A DNA stretch of 64,000 nucleotides from assembly GCA_031546825.1 (NCBI GenBank), contig JAVBJU010000013.1, positions 62,001 through 126,000 of the forward strand, in the 5' to 3' direction. A program made the position numbers and the translations under genes. Positions 1 to 8,078 of the stretch are shown here, piece after piece. This stretch comes from Hohaiivirga sp031546825 (GTDB lineage Bacteria > Pseudomonadota > Alphaproteobacteria > Rhizobiales > Beijerinckiaceae). Position 1 is the first letter of the stretch; every line of letters begins with the position of its first letter. A model generated the notes under the pieces. It did no database searches, had not been told where the DNA came from, and was given only the letters and a program-made list of their open reading frames with translations.

Positions 1-112
1 CGATGTGATGCTGGTGGTGATGATGGCGCTCGGCCTTTCGCTGCTGGCGACGCTCTATCCCTCGTGGCAGGCTGCGCGGCTCGACCCGGTCCAAGCTTTG
101 CGGTACGGGTGA
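1..112 (+). CDS. lolC: LolC/LolE-family lipoprotein-releasing permease, C-terminal end (partial)
   Basis: Only the last 36 codons lie in the window, read from base 2 to the TGA at 110-112. They encode a hydrophobic helix followed by the ending YPSWQAARLDPVQALRYG, which is typical of MacB/LolC/FtsX-type permeases that partner a LolD ATPase. The LolCDE complex extracts outer-membrane lipoproteins from the inner membrane and hands them to LolA. The lolD start codon lies 4 bases downstream, so the two genes are almost certainly co-transcribed. LolC versus LolE cannot be told apart from this fragment; the single fused-type permease of alphaproteobacteria is usually named LolC or LolE interchangeably. 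Confidence 0.85.
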   Translation, partial: DVMLVVMMALGLSLLATLYPSWQAARLDPVQALRYG

Positions 113-116
113 CCCC

Positions 117-812
117 ATGACAGAAAAAGCACCCGTTCCCGCGCTTTATCTGAAACAGGCCGGAAGACGTTACCCGCAGTTGGGTGGCTTCCTGGAGATT
201 CTGAAAGATTCAGAACTTGCCGTATGGCCTGGCGAAATGGTCGCCTTGGTCGCTCCCTCGGGTACCGGTAAATCGACGCTGCTGCATCTCGCTGGCTTGC
301 TGGAAAAGCCCGATGACGGCGAGGTGTTCATCAATGGTGAGCCGACCGCCGCCATGGACGATAAGGGCCGCACCCGTCTCCGCCGTGAGGAAATCGGTTT
401 CGTCTACCAGTTTCACCATCTGCTGCCTGAATTGTCGGCACTCGAAAACGTGGTGATGCCGCAACGCATCCGCGGCTACAGCAAAGCCGCAGCGGAAGAT
501 CGTGCGTCGCAGATCCTGAAATTTCTCGGCCTTGCTGAGCGCCTGACGCACCGCCCCGGCGAACTTTCCGGCGGTGAGCAGCAACGTGTTGCGATTGCCC
601 GTGCGGTGGCGAATGCGCCGCGCCTGCTACTGGCGGATGAGCCCACCGGCAACCTTGATCCGCATACCGCTGGCCATGTTTTCCAAACTTTGACAGCGAT
701 TGTGCGTGCATCCCGTCTTGCAGCGCTCATCGCCACACACAATATGGAATTGGCGGCAAAGATGGATCGCCGTGTGACTATTCGAGACGGGAAGATCGTG
801 CAACTTCCCTGA
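117..812 (+). CDS. lolD: Lipoprotein-releasing ABC transporter ATP-binding protein LolD
   Basis: A 231-residue ABC ATPase, the usual length for LolD. Walker A (APSGTGKST) is at residues 46-54, the Q-loop glutamine lies in FVYQFHH near residue 98, the signature LSGGEQQR is at 150-157, Walker B with catalytic Glu175 is at 170-175, and the switch His208 is in ATHNME. The protein would sit on the cytoplasmic face of the LolCDE complex and power release of outer-membrane lipoproteins. It follows the permease end by 4 bases. Related ATPases (MacB, FtsE) share the motifs, but the neighbouring LolC-like permease and the dnaE context favour LolD. Confidence 0.93.
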   Translation: MTEKAPVPALYLKQAGRRYPQLGGFLEILKDSELAVWPGEMVALVAPSGTGKSTLLHLAGLLEKPDDGEVFINGEPTAAMDDKGRTRLRREEIGFVYQFHHLLPELSALENVVMPQRIRGYSKAAAEDRASQILKFLGLAERLTHRPGELSGGEQQRVAIARAVANAPRLLLADEPTGNLDPHTAGHVFQTLTAIVRASRLAALIATHNMELAAKMDRRVTIRDGKIVQLP

Positions 813-827
813 ACCAAGGGAAAAGCC

Positions 828-1580
828 ATGTCAGCTGCAACCACACCGATTACGCCGCGCGCCGTCGCAATACCCCAGCGAGCCGCGACGCCGTTCGACG
901 CGAGACGACAGGCTTGTGAGATTTTGCGATGCACGCGTTCTGCGGCCTTGTCCACGTTGGACCCCAGTGGTTATCCCTATGGTTCCGTCACCGATATCGC
1001 GACGGATCATGATGGCACGCCGATTTTTCTAATGGCGGGCCTTGCGCTGCATACCCGCAATATTATTGCCGATAACCGAATTGCGCTGGTGCTTGCCAAT
1101 CTCGGACAGGGCGACGCGTTATCAAAACCGCGGCTCACGCTGGTCGGGCAGAGCCGCCCGGCGGAAGAGAAGGATGTGGAACGCCTTTCATTCCGCTTTC
1201 TGCAACGGCACCCAAAAGCAAAGCTGTATCTTTCGCTGCCTGACATGCACCTTCACCTTATGGAGATTGAGGCTGTACAACTGAGCGCAGGCCCTGGCCG
1301 TAATGCTGCGGATGTTCGGCCTGCCGACCTTGTGACAGATATCAGCGCGGCGGATGCTTTGCTGGCGAAAGAGGCGGCAATTCTTGAAGCTCTCAATGGT
1401 GACATGGCGACGGTTGAGCGCCTAACGCTCTCGGTGATGCCCAAAGATGGAAAGCGGCGGGTGACGGGCTTTGATCCCGATGGGCTGGATGTTTCTGCAG
1501 GGGATGAACAGTGCCGCTTTTGGTTCGAGCATCGCGTGACCAACGAAGATGGATTACGCGCAGCAACGCATTCCGCGTGA
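828..1580 (+). CDS. HugZ-family haem utilisation / pyridoxamine 5'-phosphate oxidase-like protein
   Basis: The 250-residue protein has an N-terminal split-barrel PNPOx-like domain (about residues 20-160, including STLDPSGYPYGSVTDIATD and the ALVLANLG strand) and a C-terminal DUF2470-type domain (about 165-245, with WFEHRV near the end). This two-domain layout is that of HugZ/HutZ haem-binding or haem-degrading proteins, expected to be cytoplasmic. The start is supported by AAGGGA 7 bases upstream. It follows lolD by 15 bases, so it may be read from the same transcript. A flavin reductase-like role cannot be excluded; haem function is inferred from the domain architecture only. Confidence 0.75.
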   Translation: MSAATTPITPRAVAIPQRAATPFDARRQACEILRCTRSAALSTLDPSGYPYGSVTDIATDHDGTPIFLMAGLALHTRNIIADNRIALVLANLGQGDALSKPRLTLVGQSRPAEEKDVERLSFRFLQRHPKAKLYLSLPDMHLHLMEIEAVQLSAGPGRNAADVRPADLVTDISAADALLAKEAAILEALNGDMATVERLTLSVMPKDGKRRVTGFDPDGLDVSAGDEQCRFWFEHRVTNEDGLRAATHSA

Positions 1581-1715
1581 TTCTCATGAGACCTGATAGT
1601 TCGTAGATGGCCGGCTGCCGCTGCCTGACGATCTTTGCAGGGCGCATAACGGAATGTCGTCATTGCAGTTGTTTTCCATTTGTTAATCATAAGAATTCTT
1701 GTTTTGTTCTCGTCG

Positions 1716-1747
1716 TTGACAAAAGAACAAAACGAGAACATTATAAT
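1716..1747 (+). promoter_or_regulatory. SOS (LexA) box and probable promoter for the 33-codon ORF and dnaE
   Basis: GAAC at 1725-1728 and GAAC at 1736-1739 are separated by exactly 7 bases, which on the other strand is GTTC-N7-GTTC, the known LexA operator of Hyphomicrobiales. It lies just upstream of a perfect TATAAT at 1742-1747; a TTGACA is at 1716-1721, but the 20-base spacing is longer than usual. GTTCTCG (1707-1713) and CGAGAAC (1733-1739) also form an inverted repeat. A bound repressor here would block the promoter reading into 1773-1874 and dnaE. Confidence 0.75.
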
Positions 1748-1772
1748 CATGTCATCAACACACAGGTGAGCC

Positions 1773-1874
1773 ATGATACGGTCTGTTCTTTCAATTACCG
1801 CCGAACTCGCTTCTCTCGGTTTATTCCTCGGCATGATTGCTGTCTGGGCACAAATCGCCTGCGCCATGCATTAA
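1773..1874 (+). CDS. Small single-pass membrane peptide, putative SOS-induced (SidA-like in size and setting)
   Basis: A 33-codon ORF with a good ribosome binding site (AGGTGAG, about 7 bases upstream of the ATG). The peptide begins MIRSVLSITAELA, continues with about 18 hydrophobic residues containing one Trp, and ends ACAMH: one predicted transmembrane helix with a short charged N-terminus. It lies 26 bases after a TATAAT preceded by a LexA box and 69 bases before dnaE. In Caulobacter the LexA-controlled SidA is a 29-residue inner-membrane inhibitor of division acting on FtsW; size, topology and regulation here resemble it, but homology could not be tested. It could alternatively be a leader peptide for dnaE. 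Confidence 0.65.
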   Translation: MIRSVLSITAELASLGLFLGMIAVWAQIACAMH

Positions 1875-1943
1875 TCCCCACTTTCTCGTGCGCCTTACTT
1901 GCGCTTTCCGCTGTCGTTGGCGATGAAGGGAGCGGAGGTCGAG

Positions 1944-4900
1944 ATGACGCGGGTTTTAACGGAAGCGGGGTTCGTGCATCTGCACGTGCATTCGTCCTAT
2001 TCACTGCTGGAAGGTGCGCTGAGCATTGATGCGCTCAGTAAACTCGCGAGCGCTGATCGCCAACCGGCGCTGGCACTCACCGACACCAACAATATGTTTG
2101 GCGGGCTCGAGTTTTCCGAAAAGCTTTCGAAGGGCGGCATCCAGCCGATTGCCGGAGTGCAGCTTTCGGTTGTGTTTGAAAAGCTTGATCCGACGGCACG
2201 GCAGCTTACGCCAATCAATTCCCATATCGTTCTTCTCGCTCAAAGCGAGGAGGGCTACATCAACCTCATGGACCTTACGAGCCGCGCCTATTTCGACGTG
2301 GCGCTCGGGGCCAGCCCGATGGTCGATGCCTCAGTGTTGAAATCGCTGTCGTCAGGCCTCATCGCGCTCACGGGCGGGTTTGATGGCCCGCTCGACAGTG
2401 CCTTGCGCGGTGCCGGCGGAATTGAGCTTGCTGAGACCCGTCTTGCCGTATTGAAGGAGGCTTTTGGCGATCGGCTCTATGTGGAAATCCAGCGCCATGA
2501 CCTCGACGTTGAGCGCAGGATCGAAAACGACCTGATTCAGCTCGCCGATCGAAATGGTCTGCCGATCGTTGCCACCAACGAGCCGTTCTTCGCCAAGGTC
2601 GAAGATTACAAGGCGCATGACGCGCTGCTCGCCATTGCGGCGGGGCGCATGGTGAATGACGATGATCGTCGCCGTGTTTCGTCGCAGCACAATTTCAAAA
2701 CACGACAGGAGATGGTCGCGCTATTTGCCGATCTCCCTGACGCTTTGGCGGCAAGCGTCGAGATTGCCCAGCGGTGCGCCTATCGCATTTCCACCCGCAA
2801 ACCCATTCTGCCCAATTTCAATCGCGATGCGGGCAACGCTCTTGATGAGGGCGAAGAGCTTGCCCGTCAGGCGCGGGAAGGCTTGAAACGGCGCCTCGCA
2901 GCCCATGGCCCGGCACCGGGATTGACGGAGCAGAACTATACCGACCGGCTCGAGTTCGAATTGTCGGTTATTACCCGGATGAAATACCCCGGCTACTTCC
3001 TCATCGTGTCGGATTTCATCAAGTGGTCGAAGGATCACAATATTCCGGTGGGGCCGGGGCGTGGTTCGGGCGCGGGATCGCTGGTCGCCTATGCCCTGAC
3101 CGTCACCGATCTTGATCCATTGCGTTTCAGCTTGCTGTTCGAGCGCTTTCTCAACCCTGAACGCGTTTCGATGCCTGACTTTGATATCGACTTTTGCGTC
3201 GAAGGGCGCGAACGGGTCATCGAATATGTGCAGCAACGATATGGCGAGACCCAGGTCGCGCAGATCATCACTTTTGGTACGCTGCTCGCGCGCGGGGTGA
3301 TCCGTGACGTGGGGCGGGTGCTGGAAATGCCCTATGGGCAGGTCGATAAGCTGACCAAACTCATTCCGCAGAACCCGGCCAATCCGGTGACGCTCGACAA
3401 GGCCATTCAGGACGAGCCCAAGCTTCAGGAGGCGATGAAGGAAGAGCCTGTGGTGGCTGAGATGCTCGCCATCGCCCAGAAGCTTGAGGGCCTGCATCGC
3501 CACGCTTCTACCCACGCCGCCGGTGTGGTGATCGGCGACCGCCCGCTGCAGGAGCTGGTGGCACTCTATCGAGACCCGAAAACCGGAATGCGCGTCACCC
3601 AGTTCAATATGAAATGGGTGGAGCAGGCTGGTCTGGTGAAATTCGACTTTCTCGGACTCAAAACCCTGACGGTCTTGCGGCGCGCCATCGAGCTGGTGGC
3701 CCAGCGCGGCATCCAACTCGATATCTCCGCCATCCCACTTGATGACACCAAAACCTATGAGCAATTGCGTAAAGGTGAGACTGTTGGTGTGTTCCAGGTG
3801 GAAAGTGCCGGCATGCGCAAGGCACTTACCGAAATGGAGGCGGATCGTTTCGAAGATCTGATCGCGCTCGTTGCATTGTACCGCCCAGGCCCGATGGCCA
3901 ACATCCCGGTCTATTGCGAGCGCAAGCTGGGTAAGGATGAAAACAACAAGGCGCGCTGGTACTTACACGACAAACTTGAACCTGTTCTGAAGGAAACTTT
4001 TGGTATCATCGTGTACCAGGAACAGGTGATGGAAGTGGCGCAGGTGCTGGCTGGTTACTCGCTGGGTGACGCCGATCTGTTGCGCCGCGCCATGGGTAAA
4101 AAGATCAAAGCGGAGATGGATGCGCAACGCAGCGTGTTTGTTTCTGGGGCAACGCAGCGCGGGATTTCCGACGCCAAGGCCAATGAGATTTTCGACTTGC
4201 TGGCCGAATTTGCCAATTACGGCTTCAACAAGAGCCACGCGGCGGCCTATGCGCTGGTGTCCTATCAGACCGCCTATATGAAGGCGAATTACCCGGTTGA
4301 GTTTCTCGCCGCTTCCATGACAATGGACATCGATAACACCGACAAGCTCGCCGAATTCCGGCAGGAGGCGCAGAGGCTCGGCATCGAGGTACAGCCGCCT
4401 GCCATCAACCGGTCAGGGGTGCTGTTTGAGGTGAAGGATGGCGCTATTCATTACGCCCTGGCGGCGGTGAAGGGTGTCGGTGTCCATGCCATGGAATCGC
4501 TGGTTGAAACGCGCGGAGACAAGCCCTTCAAAAGCTTGCACGACCTGGCCAGCCGGATGAACCCGAAAAATGTCAACAAGCGCATGCTCGAAAGCCTGGC
4601 CGCTGTCGGCGCGCTGGATGAAATTGAGCCCGACCGCGCCAGGGCCGCTGCCGCCATCGAATCCATGCTCCGGCTGGCCACACAGGCTGCGGAGGATGAA
4701 AGCAAGGGCGTGCAGGATATGTTTGGTGGCGTGGCATCGTCCGATGTGGAACTTCGCATTCCGCATTACGAGCCTTGGCCCGCAGCGGTGCGCTTACAGA
4801 AAGAATATGATGCGGCAGGTTTCTTCCTGTCAGGGCACCCGCTCGACGAATATCAGTCATTCCTGCAAAAACTGCATGTCCAGACTTGGGTCAATTTCTG

Positions 4901-5402
4901 CAAAAAGGTGCGGGCTGGCGCGGATACGGGCAGGGTGGCGGCCACCGTTCTTGATCGCAGCGAACGCCGCACCAAGACCGGCAACAAGATGGGGATCGTC
5001 AATTTTTCAGACCAGAGCGGCCATTTCGAAGCAGTTCTGTTTTCTGAAGAGCTTGCCATCTACCGCGATGTGCTCGAACCGGGAGCCATGGTAACCCTCA
5101 CACTCAAAGGCACTGCGGAGGGTGATGAGGTGCGCGCCCGTGTGCGCGAAGTATCCGCACTCGACAAAGCCATCGCCAGTCACCGCACCGGCATGCGCAT
5201 CTTCCTGCGCGATGAGCGACCGCTTTCAAGCCTGCGCCAACGACTTCAAGCAAAGGGCGAGGGCGAGGTGACATTGGTACTCATTCTCGAAGACGGTGGG
5301 CGTGAGGTAGAAGTCAAGCTACCCGGCAAATTTCAGGCGACACCACAGGTTGCAGGCGCAATACGGGCGGTGCCGGGCGTGGTGGATGTGCAGATTGAAT
5401 GA
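1944..5402 (+). CDS. dnaE: DNA polymerase III alpha subunit DnaE (replicative type)
   Basis: The predicted protein has 1152 residues, close to E. coli DnaE. The start ATG at 1944 has GGAGG about 6 bases upstream; an in-frame ATG at 1923 is less likely. The N-terminal PHP domain opens with HLHVHSSYSLLEG (residues 12-24). The polymerase active site PDFDID is at residues 411-416, with Asp412 and Asp414 matching the catalytic pair of C-family polymerases. Tandem HhH and OB-fold regions follow in the last third. It lacks the shorter form and imuA-imuB context of DnaE2, so it is taken as the replicative polymerase. The SOS box at 1725-1739 suggests damage-inducible expression. Confidence 0.96.
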   Translation: MTRVLTEAGFVHLHVHSSYSLLEGALSIDALSKLASADRQPALALTDTNNMFGGLEFSEKLSKGGIQPIAGVQLSVVFEKLDPTARQLTPINSHIVLLAQSEEGYINLMDLTSRAYFDVALGASPMVDASVLKSLSSGLIALTGGFDGPLDSALRGAGGIELAETRLAVLKEAFGDRLYVEIQRHDLDVERRIENDLIQLADRNGLPIVATNEPFFAKVEDYKAHDALLAIAAGRMVNDDDRRRVSSQHNFKTRQEMVALFADLPDALAASVEIAQRCAYRISTRKPILPNFNRDAGNALDEGEELARQAREGLKRRLAAHGPAPGLTEQNYTDRLEFELSVITRMKYPGYFLIVSDFIKWSKDHNIPVGPGRGSGAGSLVAYALTVTDLDPLRFSLLFERFLNPERVSMPDFDIDFCVEGRERVIEYVQQRYGETQVAQIITFGTLLARGVIRDVGRVLEMPYGQVDKLTKLIPQNPANPVTLDKAIQDEPKLQEAMKEEPVVAEMLAIAQKLEGLHRHASTHAAGVVIGDRPLQELVALYRDPKTGMRVTQFNMKWVEQAGLVKFDFLGLKTLTVLRRAIELVAQRGIQLDISAIPLDDTKTYEQLRKGETVGVFQVESAGMRKALTEMEADRFEDLIALVALYRPGPMANIPVYCERKLGKDENNKARWYLHDKLEPVLKETFGIIVYQEQVMEVAQVLAGYSLGDADLLRRAMGKKIKAEMDAQRSVFVSGATQRGISDAKANEIFDLLAEFANYGFNKSHAAAYALVSYQTAYMKANYPVEFLAASMTMDIDNTDKLAEFRQEAQRLGIEVQPPAINRSGVLFEVKDGAIHYALAAVKGVGVHAMESLVETRGDKPFKSLHDLASRMNPKNVNKRMLESLAAVGALDEIEPDRARAAAAIESMLRLATQAAEDESKGVQDMFGGVASSDVELRIPHYEPWPAAVRLQKEYDAAGFFLSGHPLDEYQSFLQKLHVQTWVNFCKKVRAGADTGRVAATVLDRSERRTKTGNKMGIVNFSDQSGHFEAVLFSEELAIYRDVLEPGAMVTLTLKGTAEGDEVRARVREVSALDKAIASHRTGMRIFLRDERPLSSLRQRLQAKGEGEVTLVLILEDGGREVEVKLPGKFQATPQVAGAIRAVPGVVDVQIE

Positions 5403-5416
5403 TCAGCAGTTTGTAA

Positions 5417-5446
5417 AACTCCCCAGCGGGTTAGTGCCGGGGAGTT
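5417..5446. terminator. Hairpin between convergent dnaE and VOC genes
   Basis: AACTCCCC (5417-5424) pairs perfectly with GGGGAGTT (5439-5446) around a 14-base loop. On the minus strand the stem is followed by TTTT, so it fits a terminator for the gene ending at 5456 and may also stop dnaE transcription. Confidence 0.6.
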
Positions 5447-5455
5447 GTCGATCCA

Positions 5456-5866
5456 TCATTTGCCTTCGGGAATACCCAGCATCCACAAAACGCCAAAGCG
5501 GTCATTGACCATACCGAAGCCCTCTGACCAGAAGGTTTTCTGGAAGGGCATGACAACCTTGCCGCCTTCCGCCAGCGCATTGAGACGCTGCTCGCCTTCC
5601 GCTGGCGTCTGTACTTCAAGTGATAGGCCGAATCCTTTGAACGGCTCGACTTCGGGGCCCATGCCGTCCGACATCATGAATTGTGACGAGCCTATGGAGA
5701 CGTTGGCGTGCATCACTTTCTCATGCCAACCATCGGGCCCGGGCATTTTTTCAGGGGCATCCTTGTAGCGCGCCAGGAAGGTGGCTTTTGCACCAAGGGC
5801 TTTTTCATAAAAGGCGATGGCTTCGTCGCAGCGCCCGGCGTAAAAAAGGTAAGGTTGTAGAGACAT
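5456..5866 (-). CDS. VOC-family protein, PhnB-like (glyoxalase/bleomycin-resistance fold)
   Basis: A 136-residue protein beginning MSLQPYLFYAGRCDEAIAFYEKALGA, the usual opening of PhnB-like VOC proteins. The repeats continue with MHANVSIGSSQFMMSDG and GLSLEVQTPAEGEQRLNALAEGG, and the protein ends NDRFGVLWMLGIPEGK. The start at 5866 is chosen because AGGAG lies 8 bases upstream and the family N-terminus begins there; an open frame to 6013 is not likely coding. The substrate is unknown. It is transcribed toward dnaE and shares a hairpin with it. Metal-dependent enzyme activity cannot be claimed from sequence. Confidence 0.85.
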   Translation of the reverse strand: MSLQPYLFYAGRCDEAIAFYEKALGAKATFLARYKDAPEKMPGPDGWHEKVMHANVSIGSSQFMMSDGMGPEVEPFKGFGLSLEVQTPAEGEQRLNALAEGGKVVMPFQKTFWSEGFGMVNDRFGVLWMLGIPEGK

Positions 5867-6057
5867 GGAGAGCTCCTGCTTTTTTAAAGTACCTGCTTCA
5901 ACGTCACAGGACGTAAGCGGTTCTATCATGCGTTCATTGTGAGGGATAACAGGTTCGCATGGAGGCGCAATGGCAATATAGGAGCTCGTTCTTATGACCA
6001 GCGTTGCCCTCAAAAGAGGCTGAAATTATGGTGTGCTTTGCGAAGGAAGAGGCGATA

Positions 6058-6783
6058 ATGAAAAGCAGGGTTTTTGGGGCCTTTACTTTTTTTGTGCTGT
6101 GGACGTCGGTTGCCAGTTCAGCTCCTTCGGATTGCACCCTCTGGAATGTGGTGAATACATTTGAATCCGAATTCTCCGTTGCCAAGGTCAAGCCGGATAT
6201 TGAGAAGCTCAATTTCGTGAAACCAGTTAGGACGAACACCGAAGCTCTGGATTGTCCTTCGCTTGATCCGACATGCCAATTGCCGAGTTTTCTTGTCTCG
6301 GGCGATACGGCAATTGTGACTCAATCAAATGAAGTCCGCCCATTTGTTTGTGCAATTTTTATGTCGCCCAAGGGAGTCGCTACGACCGCCTATCTTGATT
6401 CCCGAAAGCTCAATTTCGTGAAAGAGGCAGCCAAGATTAATAGTCCAGCCGGTTATGGCAAATGGGTTGCTGCGAGCGTGAATGCAACACTGACCGTCCG
6501 CCCAGGTGGCGATGGCTTTGTCATAGTTGAAGGGGAAGCCTATACCAACGGGTCATCTCCTAATTTCGGAACTATTGGTGGAGCGGCTTTTTCTTTTGAT
6601 AGCAGGGCAGGTTATAGCGACATTCAATATTCGGGAGGTGAGAAGCCCTCGGAATATGTCCCGACTACCGATGGTTGTCTCATCCGCATGCGATTGATCG
6701 GCCCTTATCTCCTGGTCGAAGACAATAATCGGTGTGGCGGGCACAATGTCACTTTCTCCTCGCTCTATGCCAAAACCAAGTGA
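6058..6783 (+). CDS. Secreted protein of unknown function
   Basis: A 241-residue protein with a clear N-terminal signal peptide (MKSR, a hydrophobic stretch rich in Phe and Val, then SVASSA before PSD), so cleavage after about residue 20 and export to the periplasm are predicted. The mature part has several Cys residues (in DCTLW, LDCPSLDPTC, FVCAIF, DGCLIRM, NNRCGGH), allowing disulfides, and a C-terminal half rich in Gly and Ser. GGAAGAGG sits upstream of the ATG at 6058. I do not recognise a family. Base use is poorer in G+C than in the neighbouring ribosomal genes, hinting at an accessory gene between dnaE and rpsB. Confidence 0.7.
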   Translation: MKSRVFGAFTFFVLWTSVASSAPSDCTLWNVVNTFESEFSVAKVKPDIEKLNFVKPVRTNTEALDCPSLDPTCQLPSFLVSGDTAIVTQSNEVRPFVCAIFMSPKGVATTAYLDSRKLNFVKEAAKINSPAGYGKWVAASVNATLTVRPGGDGFVIVEGEAYTNGSSPNFGTIGGAAFSFDSRAGYSDIQYSGGEKPSEYVPTTDGCLIRMRLIGPYLLVEDNNRCGGHNVTFSSLYAKTK

Positions 6784-6942
6784 GTGTGCTGGGAAATCTC
6801 TATTTCCGCCTTGCGCTTTTGACGTTTTCCCCCTATAGGCACGCTTATTCCACACGCGGAACACGCTCGATTTTCGGGCAACCCGGTGGCTGACATGGTG
6901 TTGGCTCACTTTTCCGCGGAGGCACAACCGGAGATAAAGAAC

Positions 6943-7944
6943 ATGGCTCTTCCTGAGTTTACCATGCGTCAGCTGCTGGAAGCTGGTGCGCATTTCGGCC
7001 ACCAATCCCACCGCTGGAACCCCAAAATGTCGGAGTATATCTTCGGCACCCGTAACAACATCCACATCATCGATCTGGCTCAGACCGTTCCGATGCTGCA
7101 CCGCGCCCTTCAGATGGTGTCCGACACGGTTTCCCGTGGTGGTCGCGTTCTGTTCGTCGGCACGAAGCGTCAGGCTCAGGATGCTGTTGCGGAAGCTGCG
7201 CGCCGTTCGGCCCAGTATTATGTCAATTCGCGTTGGCTCGGCGGCATGCTGACCAACTGGAAGACGATTTCGGCTTCGATCCTGCGTCTGCGCAAGGTTG
7301 ACGAGATCATTGAAGGCGGTGGCGTCGGCCTCACCAAAAAAGAGCGCCTGATGCTGACCCGCGAAAAGGAAAAGCTTGATCGCGCCCTCGGTGGTATCAA
7401 GGACATGGGCGGCACGCCCGACCTGATCTTCGTCATCGACACCAACAAAGAACAGCTCGCCATCAAGGAAGCCAACCGTCTTGGCATCCCGGTCGTCGGC
7501 GTGATCGACACCAATTGTGATCCGGATGGCATCACTTTCCCGGTTCCTGCCAACGACGACGCCGGTCGCGCCATCTCGCTGTATTGCGACCTGATCGCCC
7601 GCGCTGCTCTCGACGGTATTTCCCGTGGCCAGGGTGGCATGGGTGTCGATCTCGGCGCTCTTGAAGCCCCGATGCCGGAAGACCTGCCGATGGTTTCGGG
7701 CGAGGGCGAGGCTTTTGAGCGTCTTGCAGCTCCCCGTGGCGCTCCGGACGACCTGTCCAAGTTCCCAGGCGTTGGCCCGGAACTCGAAAAGAAGCTCGGC
7801 GAAGCTGGCCTGTTCCACTATTGGCAGTTCGCAGCCTTGCAGGCTGACGATATCGCCAAGCTCGACAGCGAACTCAAGCTCAATGGCCGCATCGTGCGTG
7901 ATGGTTGGGTTGATCTGGCCCGGGCCATGATCGACGCCGCCTGA
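6943..7944 (+). CDS. rpsB: 30S ribosomal protein S2 with C-terminal extension
   Basis: A 333-residue S2. It starts MALPEFTMRQLLEAGAHFGHQ, with GGAG upstream of the ATG at 6943, and keeps the S2 signatures RWLGGMLTNWKT and PDLIFVIDTNKE. E. coli S2 has about 240 residues; here an extra tail of some 80 residues follows, containing DDLSKFPGVGPELEKKLGEAG, which reads as a helix-hairpin-helix motif like those in ribosome- and DNA-associated proteins. Extended S2 is known in Hyphomicrobiales. It heads the rpsB-tsf-pyrH-frr run, whose intergenic gaps suggest several transcripts rather than one tight operon. Confidence 0.96.
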   Translation: MALPEFTMRQLLEAGAHFGHQSHRWNPKMSEYIFGTRNNIHIIDLAQTVPMLHRALQMVSDTVSRGGRVLFVGTKRQAQDAVAEAARRSAQYYVNSRWLGGMLTNWKTISASILRLRKVDEIIEGGGVGLTKKERLMLTREKEKLDRALGGIKDMGGTPDLIFVIDTNKEQLAIKEANRLGIPVVGVIDTNCDPDGITFPVPANDDAGRAISLYCDLIARAALDGISRGQGGMGVDLGALEAPMPEDLPMVSGEGEAFERLAAPRGAPDDLSKFPGVGPELEKKLGEAGLFHYWQFAALQADDIAKLDSELKLNGRIVRDGWVDLARAMIDAA

Positions 7945-8003
7945 TATTTCGAGGGCTTCCAAAAACGGGGGCCTGCCGGAATATTAACAGCATCTGATTA
8001 CAG

Positions 8004-8028
8004 CCCGGCGCTCTTCACAGACGCCGGG
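8004..8028 (+). other. Hairpin between rpsB and tsf
   Basis: CCCGGCG (8004-8010) pairs with CGCCGGG (8022-8028) around an 11-base loop. The bases after it are not a clean T-run, so it may be a weak attenuator or an mRNA-stability element ahead of tsf rather than a full terminator. Confidence 0.5.
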
Positions 8029-8078
8029 TTGTGGTTATCTTCAAACGAATGAATTTTTAAATCCGGAAGGAACAGCGA

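Noticed and set aside
1607..2029. A 140-codon open frame overlapping the start of dnaE
   Set aside because: It overlaps the SOS promoter, the 33-codon ORF and dnaE, has no family features, and its composition is that of a shadow frame.
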